Origin: Alphaproteobacteria bacterium WMHbin7
GTDB lineage: Bacteria > Pseudomonadota > Alphaproteobacteria > Rhodospirillales > WMHbin7
Assembly: GCA_002753155.1 (NCBI GenBank)
Contig: PDZW01000003.1
Span: forward strand, 61,895-125,894
Direction of reading: 5' to 3'
DNA: 64,000 bases
Position 1 is the stretch's first letter. Each line of letters begins with the position of its first letter. Shown piece after piece: positions 51,809-61,228 of the stretch. Under the pieces are notes generated by a model, which saw nothing but the letters and a program-made list of their open reading frames with translations, searched no databases and was not told the origin of the DNA. The translations under genes were made by a program, and so were the position numbers.

Positions 51809-53509
51809 ATGTCGACAGGCAGCTTTACGGGCCGGTTCAAAATTGGAACCAGGATATGGTCGGGATTCATCTTTGTTTTGATCCTGTTGGCTGCGGTGGC
51901 CGGGGTTGGCTATTTCGGTCTGGCTGGGGTTGGCAGCCATCTTGATGAGTTCGAGGACAGCGCTCAAGAAACCATCCAGATGGTCGATATCGACCGAAAC
52001 TTCGTTGGCATTCGGCGCAACCAATTGGTTGTTGTCCAGATGGGCGATGAAAGCGGGGTTGCCCAGTTGGAGAAGAGACGCGCCCAGGTGCGCCAGGAGC
52101 TTGCCGACTTTCTGAAGAATCCCCTTCTGACCAAGGAAGAAAAAGACGAACTGGCGATTCTTCAGTCCAGTTATGACGCCTTTGATAAGATTCTTTCTGG
52201 GGCCTTGGCCGAACGCAAGCTTTTGGGTTACGGCGCTGCCGCCAAGGGTCCGATCGATCCTAAATGGAATGCCGAGCTTTCAAAAGCCGGTGATGCAACT
52301 CGCGATCTATTGGCCGCGTTCGTGACACGGAACAAGAAGGAACTCGAAGTGATCATGGCCGAGGCAGATCACTACGAACAGTCTGCCGTCACCCAGATAT
52401 TGGCTGTTTCGCTGCTTGCCTTTGCGGCAGGCCTTCTGCTGTCTTTTGTCACCAGTTCGGGCATTACGAAACCCGTGCGTTCCATGACCGATGTCATGAA
52501 CCGCCTGAAGGAAGGCGAGCGCAATGTCGTCGTGCCCAGCATTGAGAACAAGGACGAGGTGGGCGAGATGGCCCGCGCGGTCGAGGTCTTCAAGCAAAAC
52601 CTGCTCAAGGTCGAGCAGATGCAGGCCGAGCAGGAACGCCTGAAACATCAGGCCGAAATTGATCATCGTAATACGATGCTTCAAATGGCCGATAATTTCG
52701 AACAAAGCGTCATGGGCATCGTGTCTGCGGTTTCAGGCTCGGCGACCGAGTTGCATGCCTCGGCTCAGTCTCTGGCCGCCATGGCCGAACAGACCCAGCG
52801 TCAGGCCACCGCCGTTGCGGCCGCCTCCGACGAGGCTTCCACCAATGTGCAGACGGTGGCTGCGGCGGCCGAGGAACTGTCTAGTTCGATCAGCGAGATC
52901 GGCCGTCAGGTCGAGGAATCGGCCAAGGTGACGTCGGGGGCGGTGGAAGAGGCCAACCGCGTCAACGGTATGGTCCAGGGTCTGGCCCATGCCGCCAGCA
53001 AGATCGGCGAGGTGGTTAATCTGATCACGGATATCGCTTCGCAGACCAATCTTCTGGCGCTCAATGCCACCATCGAGGCGGCGCGGGCGGGCGATGCCGG
53101 CAAGGGATTTGCCGTTGTCGCCAACGAGGTGAAGAGTCTTGCCAACCAGACAGCCAGGGCAACGGATGAGATCGCTTCCCAGATTTCCTCGGTGCAACAC
53201 GCCACCCAGGATGCCGTGCAAGGGATTGAAGGGATCACCAGCACGATCGGCAGGATCAGCGAGATTTCGTCGGCCATCGCCAGCGCCGTCGAGGAGCAAG
53301 GGGCTGCCACCGGCGAAATCAGCCGCAACGTCCAGCAGGCGGCTGCGGGCACCAACGAGGTGTCGTCGAACATCTCGGGCGTGACCCAGGCCTCTACCGA
53401 AACCGGCCATGCGGCCAGTCAGGTGCTGGAGGCGGCGTCTGAGCTGTCGGTTCAGTCCGAGCATCTGAGGACAGATGTCGGGCGCTTCATCGCCCATCTC
53501 AAGGAATAG
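51809..53509 (+). CDS. Methyl-accepting chemotaxis protein with 4HB-type sensor
   Basis: 566 residues from the ATG at 51809, preceded by GGAGGGGG; a TTG start 21 bp upstream is less likely. Two membrane helices (about 17-37 and 200-220) flank a periplasmic helical region, followed by HAMP and the signalling domain with the conserved hairpin [20 protein letters not shown] near 417. There is no C-terminal CheR-binding pentapeptide. It relays a periplasmic stimulus to CheA. It stands alone as a transcription unit, and a hairpin follows it. Confidence 0.95.
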   Translation: MSTGSFTGRFKIGTRIWSGFIFVLILLAAVAGVGYFGLAGVGSHLDEFEDSAQETIQMVDIDRNFVGIRRNQLVVVQMGDESGVAQLEKRRAQVRQELADFLKNPLLTKEEKDELAILQSSYDAFDKILSGALAERKLLGYGAAAKGPIDPKWNAELSKAGDATRDLLAAFVTRNKKELEVIMAEADHYEQSAVTQILAVSLLAFAAGLLLSFVTSSGITKPVRSMTDVMNRLKEGERNVVVPSIENKDEVGEMARAVEVFKQNLLKVEQMQAEQERLKHQAEIDHRNTMLQMADNFEQSVMGIVSAVSGSATELHASAQSLAAMAEQTQRQATAVAAASDEASTNVQTVAAAAEELSSSISEIGRQVEESAKVTSGAVEEANRVNGMVQGLAHAASKIGEVVNLITDIASQTNLLALNATIEAARAGDAGKGFAVVANEVKSLANQTARATDEIASQISSVQHATQDAVQGIEGITSTIGRISEISSAIASAVEEQGAATGEISRNVQQAAAGTNEVSSNISGVTQASTETGHAASQVLEAASELSVQSEHLRTDVGRFIAHLKE

Positions 53510-53543
53510 ACGCTAAAAGCCCCTTCTTCAGGAGTCCGAGTCG

Positions 53544-53573
53544 GAATGCCGTAACCGCAAGGTTACGGCATTC
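53544..53573. terminator. Stem-loop after the chemoreceptor gene
   Basis: A perfect 13-bp stem (GAATGCCGTAACC / GGTTACGGCATTC) with a GCAA tetraloop, 35 bp past the stop. No T run follows, so it may act as a stabilising 3' end as well as a terminator. Confidence 0.6.
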
Positions 53574-53803
53574 TGACAACCTGGGGGTAAATTAAACACC
53601 TTCACTTTCCCCTTAATATATAGGATCGATGCCACACGATGTCATATGACAACGCATAATTAACACTTTATGCATTATATCCACATAATTGAATGGTTTT
53701 TTTCGCTAATGCGGTAAGCCGGATTGCGTTGGTGTCGCACTTGGCACATGATCCGGCACGGTCAGTCCGGTTTATTGATGATTCCGGAGTGGGGGAGGTC
53801 TGT

Positions 53804-54328
53804 ATGGCACTTATCAAGGCAGCGCCTTCGGGAATCGAAAGAACCTTTCCCGAGGATGAGTTTATTGTGAGTAAGACCGACCTTAAAGGTCGGATCACTT
53901 ACGTCAACGAGGTCTTTTGCAAGGTTGCGCATTACACCGAACAGGAGGCGTTGGGGCAGCCCCATTCCCTCGTGCGTCATCCCGACATGCCGCGTTGCGT
54001 CTTCAAATTGCTCTGGGACACCCTTGAATCAGGCAACGAAATCTTTGCCTATGTGGTCAATCTGGCCAAGGATGGGGCCCATTACTGGGTGTTTGCCCAT
54101 GTCACGCCGACCTTCGGCAACGACGGCAAGATCATCGGTTACCATTCCAACCGGCGCAAGCCCAGGCCAGATGCCGTGGCCGCTGCCGCTGGTCTTTATC
54201 GCACGCTGCTGGAAATCGAGAACAAGCATGCCGACCGCAAGGAAGGCATGAATGCCGCTCTTTCGACCGTGGTGAACCTTCTCAAAGACAAGGGGACGAC
54301 CTATGAAGAATTTGTCCTCACTCTCTAA
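53804..54328 (+). CDS. Aer-type PAS protein, sensor half of a split energy-taxis receptor
   Basis: 174 residues from the ATG at 53804, with GGGGAGG upstream. The PAS domain (about 20-130) has RHPDMPRCVFKLLWDTL and KDGAHYWVFAHVTP, the pattern of Aer and CetB PAS domains that bind FAD. The C-terminal third is helical. The 3' end overlaps the following receptor gene by 26 bp. In Campylobacter CetB (PAS) works with CetA (membrane receptor); the same split is proposed here. Confidence 0.88.
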   Translation: MALIKAAPSGIERTFPEDEFIVSKTDLKGRITYVNEVFCKVAHYTEQEALGQPHSLVRHPDMPRCVFKLLWDTLESGNEIFAYVVNLAKDGAHYWVFAHVTPTFGNDGKIIGYHSNRRKPRPDAVAAAAGLYRTLLEIENKHADRKEGMNAALSTVVNLLKDKGTTYEEFVLTL

Positions 54329-55613
54329 GGCGCTCTATGCCGGAGGGGCGGCGATCATCCTGATCGCGATCGACGCCTTGCACACGCTTTTCTTCTCCGG
54401 TGAGGGGGTGCATTTCGGTCTTGTCTTTGAACTGGCCGCCATTGTGCTGGGGGTTCCCTCCATGCTTTGGCTGAGAAAGGCCGAGCGTTTTATCGCCTGG
54501 ACGGCCCGCGTTTGCGACGAAGCCGCCAGGGGCAATATGGAATCACGCATCATCGATATTCGCGAGCAGGGCGAGTTTGGCCATATGCTGCATAATATCA
54601 ACAACGTGCTGGACATCATTGACGCTTATTTGCGTGAAGCCGCAGCCTCGATGCAGCATGTCAGCCAAGACAAGCTGTTTCGCAAAATCATCCCCACCGG
54701 TTTGAAGGGGGGCTTTCGCAATTCGGCCAATCTGATCAATGCTGCGATCGATCACATGCACGGCAAGCTGGAGGCCTCGCAGCAACTGGCCAACAGCTTC
54801 GAAGGCAGCGTGAAGTCGGTTGTTGAGGGGGTTGGAACCGATGTGCAGGCCATGCTGGGGCAGGCTCAGTCGATGAGCAACAATCTGGAAGAAACCAGTC
54901 GCAGTTCAATCGTGGTGGCGCAGGCAGCCGATTCGGCTGCGGGCAATGTGCAGACCGTGGCGGCGGCGGCCGAGGAATTGGCGGCTTCGATTTCCGAGGT
55001 GCGCCGTCAGGTGTCGCAATCGACCGTCATCGCCCAGAACGCGGTGGAAGAGGCCAGCAAGGCCAATGAGATGATTGGCGGCCTGTCCAGTGCCGCTGGG
55101 CGCATCGGTGAGGTTGTTCAACTCATCAACGATATCGCCTCTCAGACCAATCTTCTGGCGCTGAACGCCACTATTGAGGCCGCCCGTGCTGGCGAAGCCG
55201 GCAAGGGCTTTGCCGTGGTCGCCAACGAGGTCAAGCATCTGGCCAACCAGACAGCCAAGGCGGCCGAGGAAATCGTGCAACTGATCGGCAGCGTTCAGGG
55301 TGCTACCAGCAATGCCGTGGGCGGCATTCAGCGCATTGCCACCACGATCAGCGAGATTCACGATCTGTCCACCGGCATTGAAACCGCCGTCGAGCAGCAA
55401 AGCCAGGCGACCAGCGAGATTGCGCGCAGCGTCGAGCAAGCTGCCAGCGGGACGCGCGATGTTTCAAGCCATATCGCCGAAATCACGCGGGCCACGTCGG
55501 ACAACCAATCCGCCGCCAACGATCTGTTCGAGGCGGCCAAGAGCCTGAACGGCAAGACGGATCATCTGGCGGGCAGCGTCGATCAATTCATGCAGAAGAT
55601 ACACACTCTGTAG
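54303..55613 (+). CDS. Chemoreceptor partner of the PAS protein (CetA-like)
   Basis: 436 residues. Two closely spaced membrane helices (about 10-30 and 38-58) form a hairpin with no periplasmic domain between them. A HAMP-like region (about 60-120) and the chemoreceptor signalling domain follow, with [20 protein letters not shown] near 285. Lacking a sensor domain of its own, it needs the PAS protein encoded by the overlapping upstream gene. No CheR pentapeptide. This is the arrangement of CetA. Confidence 0.93.
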   Translation: MKNLSSLSKALYAGGAAIILIAIDALHTLFFSGEGVHFGLVFELAAIVLGVPSMLWLRKAERFIAWTARVCDEAARGNMESRIIDIREQGEFGHMLHNINNVLDIIDAYLREAAASMQHVSQDKLFRKIIPTGLKGGFRNSANLINAAIDHMHGKLEASQQLANSFEGSVKSVVEGVGTDVQAMLGQAQSMSNNLEETSRSSIVVAQAADSAAGNVQTVAAAAEELAASISEVRRQVSQSTVIAQNAVEEASKANEMIGGLSSAAGRIGEVVQLINDIASQTNLLALNATIEAARAGEAGKGFAVVANEVKHLANQTAKAAEEIVQLIGSVQGATSNAVGGIQRIATTISEIHDLSTGIETAVEQQSQATSEIARSVEQAASGTRDVSSHIAEITRATSDNQSAANDLFEAAKSLNGKTDHLAGSVDQFMQKIHTL

Positions 55614-55642
55614 GAATTGGCGTAAGGAAGGCGGGCCTGTCC

Positions 55643-56830
55643 TTACCCTGGATGGGCTTGATTTCCGATCCATACCGCCGTCAGATCGTCTTCCCAAGGC
55701 GGCGGGAAACGGGCTTCGAAGCGGCTCATCAGGCTGTTGAGCGGGGCGGGCTCCTGTGCCGAGCTTTGCGCCAGTTCCAAAAGCCCCTCATCCCCCAGCA
55801 TCTGGCCGTCTCTGCCTTGCGTTTCGGTCAGGGCATCGCTGTAGAGCAGCAGTTGGGCTCCGGCGGGGAAGGGGGCTGACAGGTTATCGTAGTCAGCCTT
55901 GGCCGTAGCCCCCAGGAACAATCCGCTGGCATCAAGAAGCTGCGCCTGCCCGTTGGGAGGCATCAATATGGGCGAAGGGGCGCCACCCGCAGCATAGTCG
56001 ATACGCTCTTGCTTGGCATCGACGATGGCATAAAGAACGGTGGCGAACTGCCCCACGGGCAGCAGCGGTTTCAACAGGCTGTTCAGTTGCGAAAGCCAGA
56101 GAGAGGGGTCGTTTCCCGGCGGAAGCTGATCGAGCAGCGTGTGCAGGCGAAAAGCGTTGAGTGAGGCCGCAACGCCGTGGCCCGAGAAATCGACGAGAAT
56201 GATTCCCAGGCGACCATCTTGCAAGTCGCGCACCTGCCAGAAATCGCCGCCCAACTCGCTGGAGGTTTCGAACCGAGACGAGATGACAAGGCCGAATTGT
56301 TCCGACAGTGCCTTCAGGCGTGCTTGATCGGGAAGCAGAGAGTGTTGCATGGCCGAGGCCATCGAAAGTTCCTGGGCGACGCGCTCATGGAATTGCCTGA
56401 GGGCTCCCAGCAGCAGCCTGTTTTCGAGGTGGATGCGCACGCGGGCGATCACCTCGGGCGCGTTCAGGGGCTTGACCACCATGTCGGTGGCTCCTGCATC
56501 GAAGCATTCCACGCGTTCCCTGGGCTCGGAGAGCGCTGTGTTGACCAGGACGGGCAGATCTTTCCAGGCGGGATTCTGGCGAAGTCTGCGGCACATCTCG
56601 AAGCCGTCCATATTGGGCATCATGATGTCCAGAAGCACGAGATCGGGCTGAAAGCTTTCCATCTTGGACAAACCTTCGACACCGTCCCTGGCATGCTCGA
56701 TATGGCCCACGCCCATGGACTGGACCAGGGCGGCCAGCAGTTTGCGGTTCGGCTCCTGGTCGTCGACGATCAGGACGCGAGAATTCATCAGGTCCTGTTT
56801 GCCGGGAAGATGGATACTTCCCTCTGTCAT
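55643..56830 (-). CDS. Response regulator with PP2C-type phosphatase (RsbU/SpoIIE class)
   Basis: 395 residues. The N-terminal receiver domain (about 15-135) has IVDDQEPN and phospho-Asp in LVLLDIMMPNMDG near 68. A coiled linker leads to a SpoIIE-like PP2C domain (about 190-390) with GGDFWQV, VDFSGHGVAA and ALTET metal sites. Such proteins dephosphorylate STAS antagonists when activated by a kinase. The ATG overlaps the stop of the anti-sigma kinase gene. It ends the STAS/kinase/phosphatase operon. Confidence 0.93.
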   Translation of the reverse strand: MTEGSIHLPGKQDLMNSRVLIVDDQEPNRKLLAALVQSMGVGHIEHARDGVEGLSKMESFQPDLVLLDIMMPNMDGFEMCRRLRQNPAWKDLPVLVNTALSEPRERVECFDAGATDMVVKPLNAPEVIARVRIHLENRLLLGALRQFHERVAQELSMASAMQHSLLPDQARLKALSEQFGLVISSRFETSSELGGDFWQVRDLQDGRLGIILVDFSGHGVAASLNAFRLHTLLDQLPPGNDPSLWLSQLNSLLKPLLPVGQFATVLYAIVDAKQERIDYAAGGAPSPILMPPNGQAQLLDASGLFLGATAKADYDNLSAPFPAGAQLLLYSDALTETQGRDGQMLGDEGLLELAQSSAQEPAPLNSLMSRFEARFPPPWEDDLTAVWIGNQAHPG

Positions 56831-57537
56831 GGTTCAAAGCTCATCTTGAGGCCGCGTCCATGATTGACCAGCGTGACGCTACGCGTCAATTCGCGGATAA
56901 GAGAGAAGCCGCGCCCGCACTTCGCTTCGATGTGCGGAAGCGTGCTGACATTCGAAATGTCGAAGCCGCGCCCTTCGTCGCGAACTTCGATTTCCAGGCC
57001 CTTGGCCGACCACGTGGCCAGCATTTCAATACGCCGGTTCGCGTAAAGCGGGGTTGCCAGTCGCTGGTTGACCAGATCGCAATACAAGCCGAAATCGGCG
57101 GGATTGTTTCGAAGCGCACTGGCGACATCGAGATTGCCATGGACCATGGCATTCGAGAGCGCTTCGCCCAACGCCGTTTCGACATCAAAGCACTTTTGCT
57201 GGCAAAGGGGAATGCGTTGGCAAAGGCAGGAACAGATCAGGCTGGCAATTTCCATGTGAAAGGCGGCGCAAGTCGACAGGGAAAGGAAAAGGCCCTTTCG
57301 TGCGATGGCCTGCCTTAAGCGTTTCCCGAACAGCTTGGTTGGGGACGGCGTTTCCATCAGGGCGTAAGGCGGGTGTTTGGTGAGCAGGCGCTCTAGTTGG
57401 AGGCGGTCGGGCTTTGCGATCAGGACGACATCGGAACTTTCCACATCCGCCACTGTCCGAAATCCCCAGCGAGCGGCAATCGTCTCAATTTCGTCCGAAT
57501 CAACGCCCACGCCGACAAGGCAAGGCAGTTCTGACAC
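56827..57537 (-). CDS. Serine kinase / anti-sigma factor with HATPase domain (RsbW-like)
   Basis: 236 residues, GTG start at 57537. The C-terminal part (about 130-235) is a GHKL ATPase of the SpoIIAB/RsbW class with GEALSNAMVHGNLD and EVRDEGRGFDISN. The N-terminal 100 residues (to about ...CAAFHMEIASLIC) are an extra domain of unknown kind, resembling a degenerate receiver-like fold. It would phosphorylate the STAS protein encoded 7 bp upstream and bind a target. The HATPase motif at its end is complete. Confidence 0.9.
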   Translation of the reverse strand: MSELPCLVGVGVDSDEIETIAARWGFRTVADVESSDVVLIAKPDRLQLERLLTKHPPYALMETPSPTKLFGKRLRQAIARKGLFLSLSTCAAFHMEIASLICSCLCQRIPLCQQKCFDVETALGEALSNAMVHGNLDVASALRNNPADFGLYCDLVNQRLATPLYANRRIEMLATWSAKGLEIEVRDEGRGFDISNVSTLPHIEAKCGRGFSLIRELTRSVTLVNHGRGLKMSFEP

Positions 57538-57544
57538 GCTGGGC

Positions 57545-57850
57545 TTAATCTTCCATCACGAACAATTTGTTGAACTTTGCCACTTCCATGATGCGTTTCA
57601 CCTGACCCCTGGCGCCCTTGAGGACAAGGCTGACCCCCTTGCTGATGGCGGTGTCGCGGGCCAGGAGAACCATGCCGAGTGCGGCCGAATCGATGAATTC
57701 AACCCCCGAAAGATCCAGAACGAAGCGCTTGTTTCCAGGCTCTTGGAACATGGCGATGACTGAACGGAATCCGTTATGGTCCGCGAATGTCAGGCGTCCC
57801 GTCAGAACGACTTCCTTGCCGTCCGCAATGGATCGGACTGTATGTTCCAT
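57545..57850 (-). CDS. STAS domain anti-sigma factor antagonist
   Basis: 101 residues from the ATG at 57850, with AAGGAGA upstream; longer in-frame starts lack this. The STAS signature is VLDLSGVEFIDSAALGMVLLA with the phospho-Ser in IDSAALG near 58. It would be released or captured by the RsbW-like kinase according to phosphorylation. First gene of the partner-switching operon. No sigma factor gene lies beside the three, so the final target may be a non-sigma protein. Confidence 0.93.
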   Translation of the reverse strand: MEHTVRSIADGKEVVLTGRLTFADHNGFRSVIAMFQEPGNKRFVLDLSGVEFIDSAALGMVLLARDTAISKGVSLVLKGARGQVKRIMEVAKFNKLFVMED

Positions 57851-58071
57851 GGCTAAGTCTCCTTCTTCATTCTCCGTGGAGAAACGGACCAATGTCCGCA
57901 ACCCAACTCGCTATGACATGAGAGAGTTCCCAGAGGTCAATGTCAAGGCCAGAGCGTTCATAAATAGGACAAAAGGAAAAAAGAATAATGACAACCGCCT
58001 CAGAATTGGTTTGTTGGGCAAAGGGATGTGAAAGCCGATGGATGGATGGGCCGGTCTTGGCGCCCCTTCCC

Positions 58072-58854
58072 TTATTCGTCTTGCCATACAGGCGGTCGTT
58101 TGCCCAGGAAGGCCTCAATTCCCTCGCAGGCATCTTTGGTTTCCAGATTTTTCACCATTACCTGTCCCGCATAGGCATAAGCGGCATTATAATCCATTTC
58201 CGCCTGGCGATAGAAGGCTTCCTTGCCGATGGCCAGGGTCGAGGCGGATTTGGCAGCGATGGTCAAAGCCAGTTCATTGACCGCCTCGTCCAATTTGTCT
58301 TCGGGCACAGCTTGGTTGATCAGCCCCAGGGCCAGGGCCTGATCGGCCGAAACGGGGGTTCCGGTCAGCAGCATTTCCATGGCTCGCTTTCGTGGAATGG
58401 CCCGTGAAAGCGCTACCATCGGAGTAGAACAGAAAAGGCCGATATTAACGCCAGGGGTGGCAAATTGGGCGGTGTTGGCGGCAATGGCCAGGTCACAACT
58501 GGCGACCAACTGGCACCCGGCGGCAGTGGCCATGGCGTGAACGCGGGCGATAACCGGTTGGGGCAGGCGCACCACCGACAGCATCAGCTTCGAGCAGCGA
58601 TCAAAAAGGTCCTGATAGGCTTCCCGGCTGGGGGCTGCGCTGACTTCCTTGAGGTCGTGCCCGGCGGAAAAGGCCGGACCATTGGCCCCGATCACGACCA
58701 CTCGGACCGAACGATCCTGGGCGATGGCGTCCAATTCGCTCTGCAGGGCGTCGATCAGGGCCAGGGAAAGGGCGTTGCGGGCCTGGGGGCGGTTCAGCGT
58801 GAGGTGGGCAACTCCCTGCTGATCACGGCGCAAGAGAATCCGTTCCATCGTCAT
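58072..58854 (-). CDS. Enoyl-CoA hydratase/isomerase family protein
   Basis: 260 residues, standard crotonase length. The oxyanion-hole segments are FSAGHDLKEV near 62 and AAGCQLVASCDLAIA near 110. The Glu pair of true hydratases is not both present (AGCQL / VNIGLFC lacks the usual Glu), so activity may be other than hydration, as in ECHDC3-like members. Neighbours give no pathway. Ends with a small unique C-terminal helix (GIEAFLGKRPPVW), usual for the family. Confidence 0.9.
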   Translation of the reverse strand: MTMERILLRRDQQGVAHLTLNRPQARNALSLALIDALQSELDAIAQDRSVRVVVIGANGPAFSAGHDLKEVSAAPSREAYQDLFDRCSKLMLSVVRLPQPVIARVHAMATAAGCQLVASCDLAIAANTAQFATPGVNIGLFCSTPMVALSRAIPRKRAMEMLLTGTPVSADQALALGLINQAVPEDKLDEAVNELALTIAAKSASTLAIGKEAFYRQAEMDYNAAYAYAGQVMVKNLETKDACEGIEAFLGKRPPVWQDE

Positions 58855-58930
58855 GGTGCATGTTCCCGGTCAATTATTCGCTTCCGCCAATGTGCCCCTT
58901 GCCGAAAGCCACTTCAAGGAGCGATCCTGA

Positions 58931-58985
58931 CTAGGGCCAAGACTCATTAACCCCGCGTCCGTGGCGTTAATGGGTCTTGGCCCTA
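58931..58985. repeat. Long hairpin with 20-bp stem
   Basis: CTAGGGCCAAGACTCATTAA and its near complement (one mismatch) flank a loop of about 15 nt. It lies in the gap between divergent genes. Confidence 0.8.
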
Positions 58986-59072
58986 GTGTCCCGATTCGGA
59001 AGTTCGTAAGATTTGAACCGAGCGATTTTCGAACTTGCCGATAGATAAGGGCACTAGCAACTATTTGATTGG

Positions 59073-59146
59073 AAGTGTGGTTTCGGTTTTGAAGTTCCTG
59101 TAAGGCCGAGCCGCATAATAGCAGGAACTTCAAAACCACCACACTT
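59073..59146. repeat. Second long hairpin in the same gap
   Basis: Arms AAGTGTGGT...GGTTTTGAAGTTCCTG (28 bp) and its complement (25 bp) pair with one 3-nt bulge over a 21-nt loop, ending about 25 bp before the thioesterase gene. The region between this and the first hairpin also shows a weaker inverted pair (AAGTTCG / CGAACTT). No gene lies in 58855-59171. Confidence 0.8.
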
Positions 59147-59171
59147 GCCGCCCTCGCTTGGAAGGAACCCC

Positions 59172-59591
59172 ATGCCACGTATCGACCTTTCCGAATTTCA
59201 GGCCTTGATCGAAGAGGGGCTGCCCCTGGTCGAGACGTTCAGAATAAGGACAGAAGCCTTGGGCAAGGGAACTTGCCGCATGCGCATGGTTTACAGCCCC
59301 GAACTGGTCCGCCCTGGCGGCACCATTGCCGGGCCTGCTCTGATGGCTTTGGCCGATGCTTGCATGTATGGCGTGGTGTTAAGCCAGATCGGCAAGGTGG
59401 CCCTGGCCGTCACCACCAATTTCAACATCAATTTTCTACGCAAGCCCGCCAATACCGACGTGATCGCCGAAGGCCGCACGATCAAACTGGGAAAAAGGCT
59501 GGCGGTCAGTGAAGTCAGCCTGATTTCGGACGAGGATGGCGAGTTGGTGGCGCATGCAACCGGAACCTATTCCATTCCCCCTAATATCTGA
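59172..59591 (+). CDS. PaaI-type hot-dog thioesterase
   Basis: 139 residues from the ATG at 59172 with GGAAGGA upstream. A single hot-dog domain with the helix motif RPGGTIAGPALMALADACMY near 48, which holds the catalytic Asp region, and strands NFNINFLRKPA. It hydrolyses acyl-CoA esters; the substrate is not evident. It stands between the hairpin region and the bacteriohemerythrin gene in the same direction. Confidence 0.9.
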   Translation: MPRIDLSEFQALIEEGLPLVETFRIRTEALGKGTCRMRMVYSPELVRPGGTIAGPALMALADACMYGVVLSQIGKVALAVTTNFNINFLRKPANTDVIAEGRTIKLGKRLAVSEVSLISDEDGELVAHATGTYSIPPNI

Positions 59592-59665
59592 AGGGGAATG
59601 CTTGCCCTAAGGGTCGGTCAAGACTAGGCTGTTGTTTGGTTAAAGAGCGCTGATCGGAACGGTAC

Positions 59666-60100
59666 GTGGCCTATTTCACCTGGCAGGACAAATTCGATAC
59701 GGGTATCGAGGCGGTCGATCACGATCACCATGTTCTGGCGGATTTGATCAGCCAACTGCACGATGCCTTCGCTTCCGGCAAGGGAGAGGCCTCGATTGGG
59801 CCTGTTCTGGCCGTTCTTGTCGACTACTCCGATTACCACTTCAAGCGCGAGGAAGCGCTGATGTTCGGTCATGGTTATCCCGATGCCGAAGCCCACAAGG
59901 CCGAACATGATTCCTTAAAAGCCAAGGTTCTCGATATCCGTCACCGCTTCGAGGCGGGCGAGGGTAGCGCCATTGGAAACGAGTTGCTGGCCTTTCTGCA
60001 TTTCTGGCTCTACTTCCACATCCTGGACGTGGACATGGCCTTCAAGGGCTTCTTCATTGAAAAGGGTGTTGCCAAGCCTCATCCGCGCCCCTCTTCCTGA
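59666..60100 (+). CDS. Bacteriohemerythrin
   Basis: 144 residues with a GTG start at 59666. The di-iron ligand motifs of hemerythrin are present in order: FDTGIEAVDHDHHVLADL, HFKREEALM, HKAEHDS and HFWLYFHILDVDMAF. The protein reversibly binds O2 and may serve as an oxygen store or donor for microaerobic respiration. It is 75 bp after the thioesterase gene, but no shared function is evident. Confidence 0.95.
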   Translation: MAYFTWQDKFDTGIEAVDHDHHVLADLISQLHDAFASGKGEASIGPVLAVLVDYSDYHFKREEALMFGHGYPDAEAHKAEHDSLKAKVLDIRHRFEAGEGSAIGNELLAFLHFWLYFHILDVDMAFKGFFIEKGVAKPHPRPSS

Positions 60101-60437
60101 TTAGGACGGAATGTCAGGTTGCCAGCTGATTTCAGGGGCATATCTGACAGAATGGCGTTAGCAGGGCCTTCCAAGATATAGATAACTCATTGATTCGTAA
60201 GCCTCTTGCTGCGCAAGCAGGTGTGGCACGGTCTTTGCGTTCTGTCGGGCTGAGATTGATCGCAGCGGGAGCCTTCCGTCTCATAAAAACGGGAAAAGGA
60301 ACGGGTTGACGTCAACGCAGCCGGTTCGGAACCGTCCTGACCAGGGGGGGCTTGTGGCCAGGGATACGGTCTTGGATCCATAGAACGGGGCGCTGCCTGA
60401 GGGCGGCGCCCCGAGGCCGCGTCATGAGGAGTGTGTT
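60101..60437. other. Regulatory region upstream of the TorD-like gene
   Basis: About 340 bp with no convincing gene. It holds the sigma-54 promoter at 60224-60238, leaving a leader of about 190 nt before the TorD-like start. GC-rich stems lie within the leader (for example GGGGCGC...GCGCCCC near 60387-60413). Confidence 0.5.
60224..60238 (+). promoter_or_regulatory. Sigma-54 promoter
   Basis: TGGCACGGTCTTTGC matches the -24/-12 consensus TGGCAC-N5-TTGC at every conserved base, with the GG and GC elements 10 bp apart. It points to the TorD-like gene and the two-component genes, whose regulator is of the sigma-54-activator class. Confidence 0.8.
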
Positions 60438-61100
60438 TTGAAAGTGCTTACTGATTTTCATCGGGCTCTCGCACAGGATCTGGCGCTTCTGGCGCGCATG
60501 ACCAGCGGCGAGCTTGATCGCCCCTTGTTGGAATGGCTGCGCGTCAGCCGCTTTCCTGAAAGTCTGGCTCTTGACCTGCGGGGCGAGACGGCAAGTTCGG
60601 CCTATGAAATGCTGGGAGAGGCTGTTGTTCTGCTTCCAAAGTTTGGCGAGCAGGAGGGCCGTGACGCGTTGTCCGCCGACTATGCCGGTCTTTTTCTGCC
60701 CGATGGTTATGGCGTACAGGCGATCGAGACATGTTGGATCGAGGCAAGTCTGGGCGAGGAAATCATGACCGTTGCCAAAGTCGAGGCCTGGTATCGCCAG
60801 CATGACTATACCGTGCTCGACCGCCTGAATCGCCCCGCGGACACCCTGGCTTTCGAGTTGGGATTCCTGGCGCATTTGCTGGATGGTCCCGAGAAGGAAG
60901 GTGCTGAAAGGGTCCTTCAGGCCCGACTCTTCTTGCAGCAACATCCCTTGTGCTGGGTTCCCCGTTTTGCCCAAAAGGCTGCCGGGGTCAGCAAAACCCC
61001 CTTCTACGCGGGCCTTTCTCAATTGCTTGGGGTTTATTTGGAATCCCTGGATGGCGCCCTTCGTCAGGCAGAGGATGACAGTTTGTCAGTTCTGGCATAA
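60438..61100 (+). CDS. TorD-family molecular chaperone
   Basis: 220 residues with a TTG start at 60438 and GAGGAG upstream. All-helical, with the TorD/DmsD/NarJ-type motif YAGLFLPDGYGVQAIETCWI near 75-95 and a later HPLCWVPRFAQK segment, the usual place of the conserved Pro/Trp. Members bind and protect molybdoenzyme precursors in the cytoplasm before export. No molybdoenzyme gene is in the window; it may be elsewhere. It lies behind the sigma-54 promoter and before the two-component pair. Confidence 0.85.
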   Translation: MKVLTDFHRALAQDLALLARMTSGELDRPLLEWLRVSRFPESLALDLRGETASSAYEMLGEAVVLLPKFGEQEGRDALSADYAGLFLPDGYGVQAIETCWIEASLGEEIMTVAKVEAWYRQHDYTVLDRLNRPADTLAFELGFLAHLLDGPEKEGAERVLQARLFLQQHPLCWVPRFAQKAAGVSKTPFYAGLSQLLGVYLESLDGALRQAEDDSLSVLA

Positions 61101-61228
61101 GCTCTTATGTCTTATCAAGGAACTGGCGGCCATGTCTCTCCTGGGGGCGCGCCGGGGGAAGTCGTGCCGGGAGGGCTGGGGAGCGGCTCATTCTTACGGT
61201 TCTTTCGATTGGTGGCGTTGCCGCCCTG

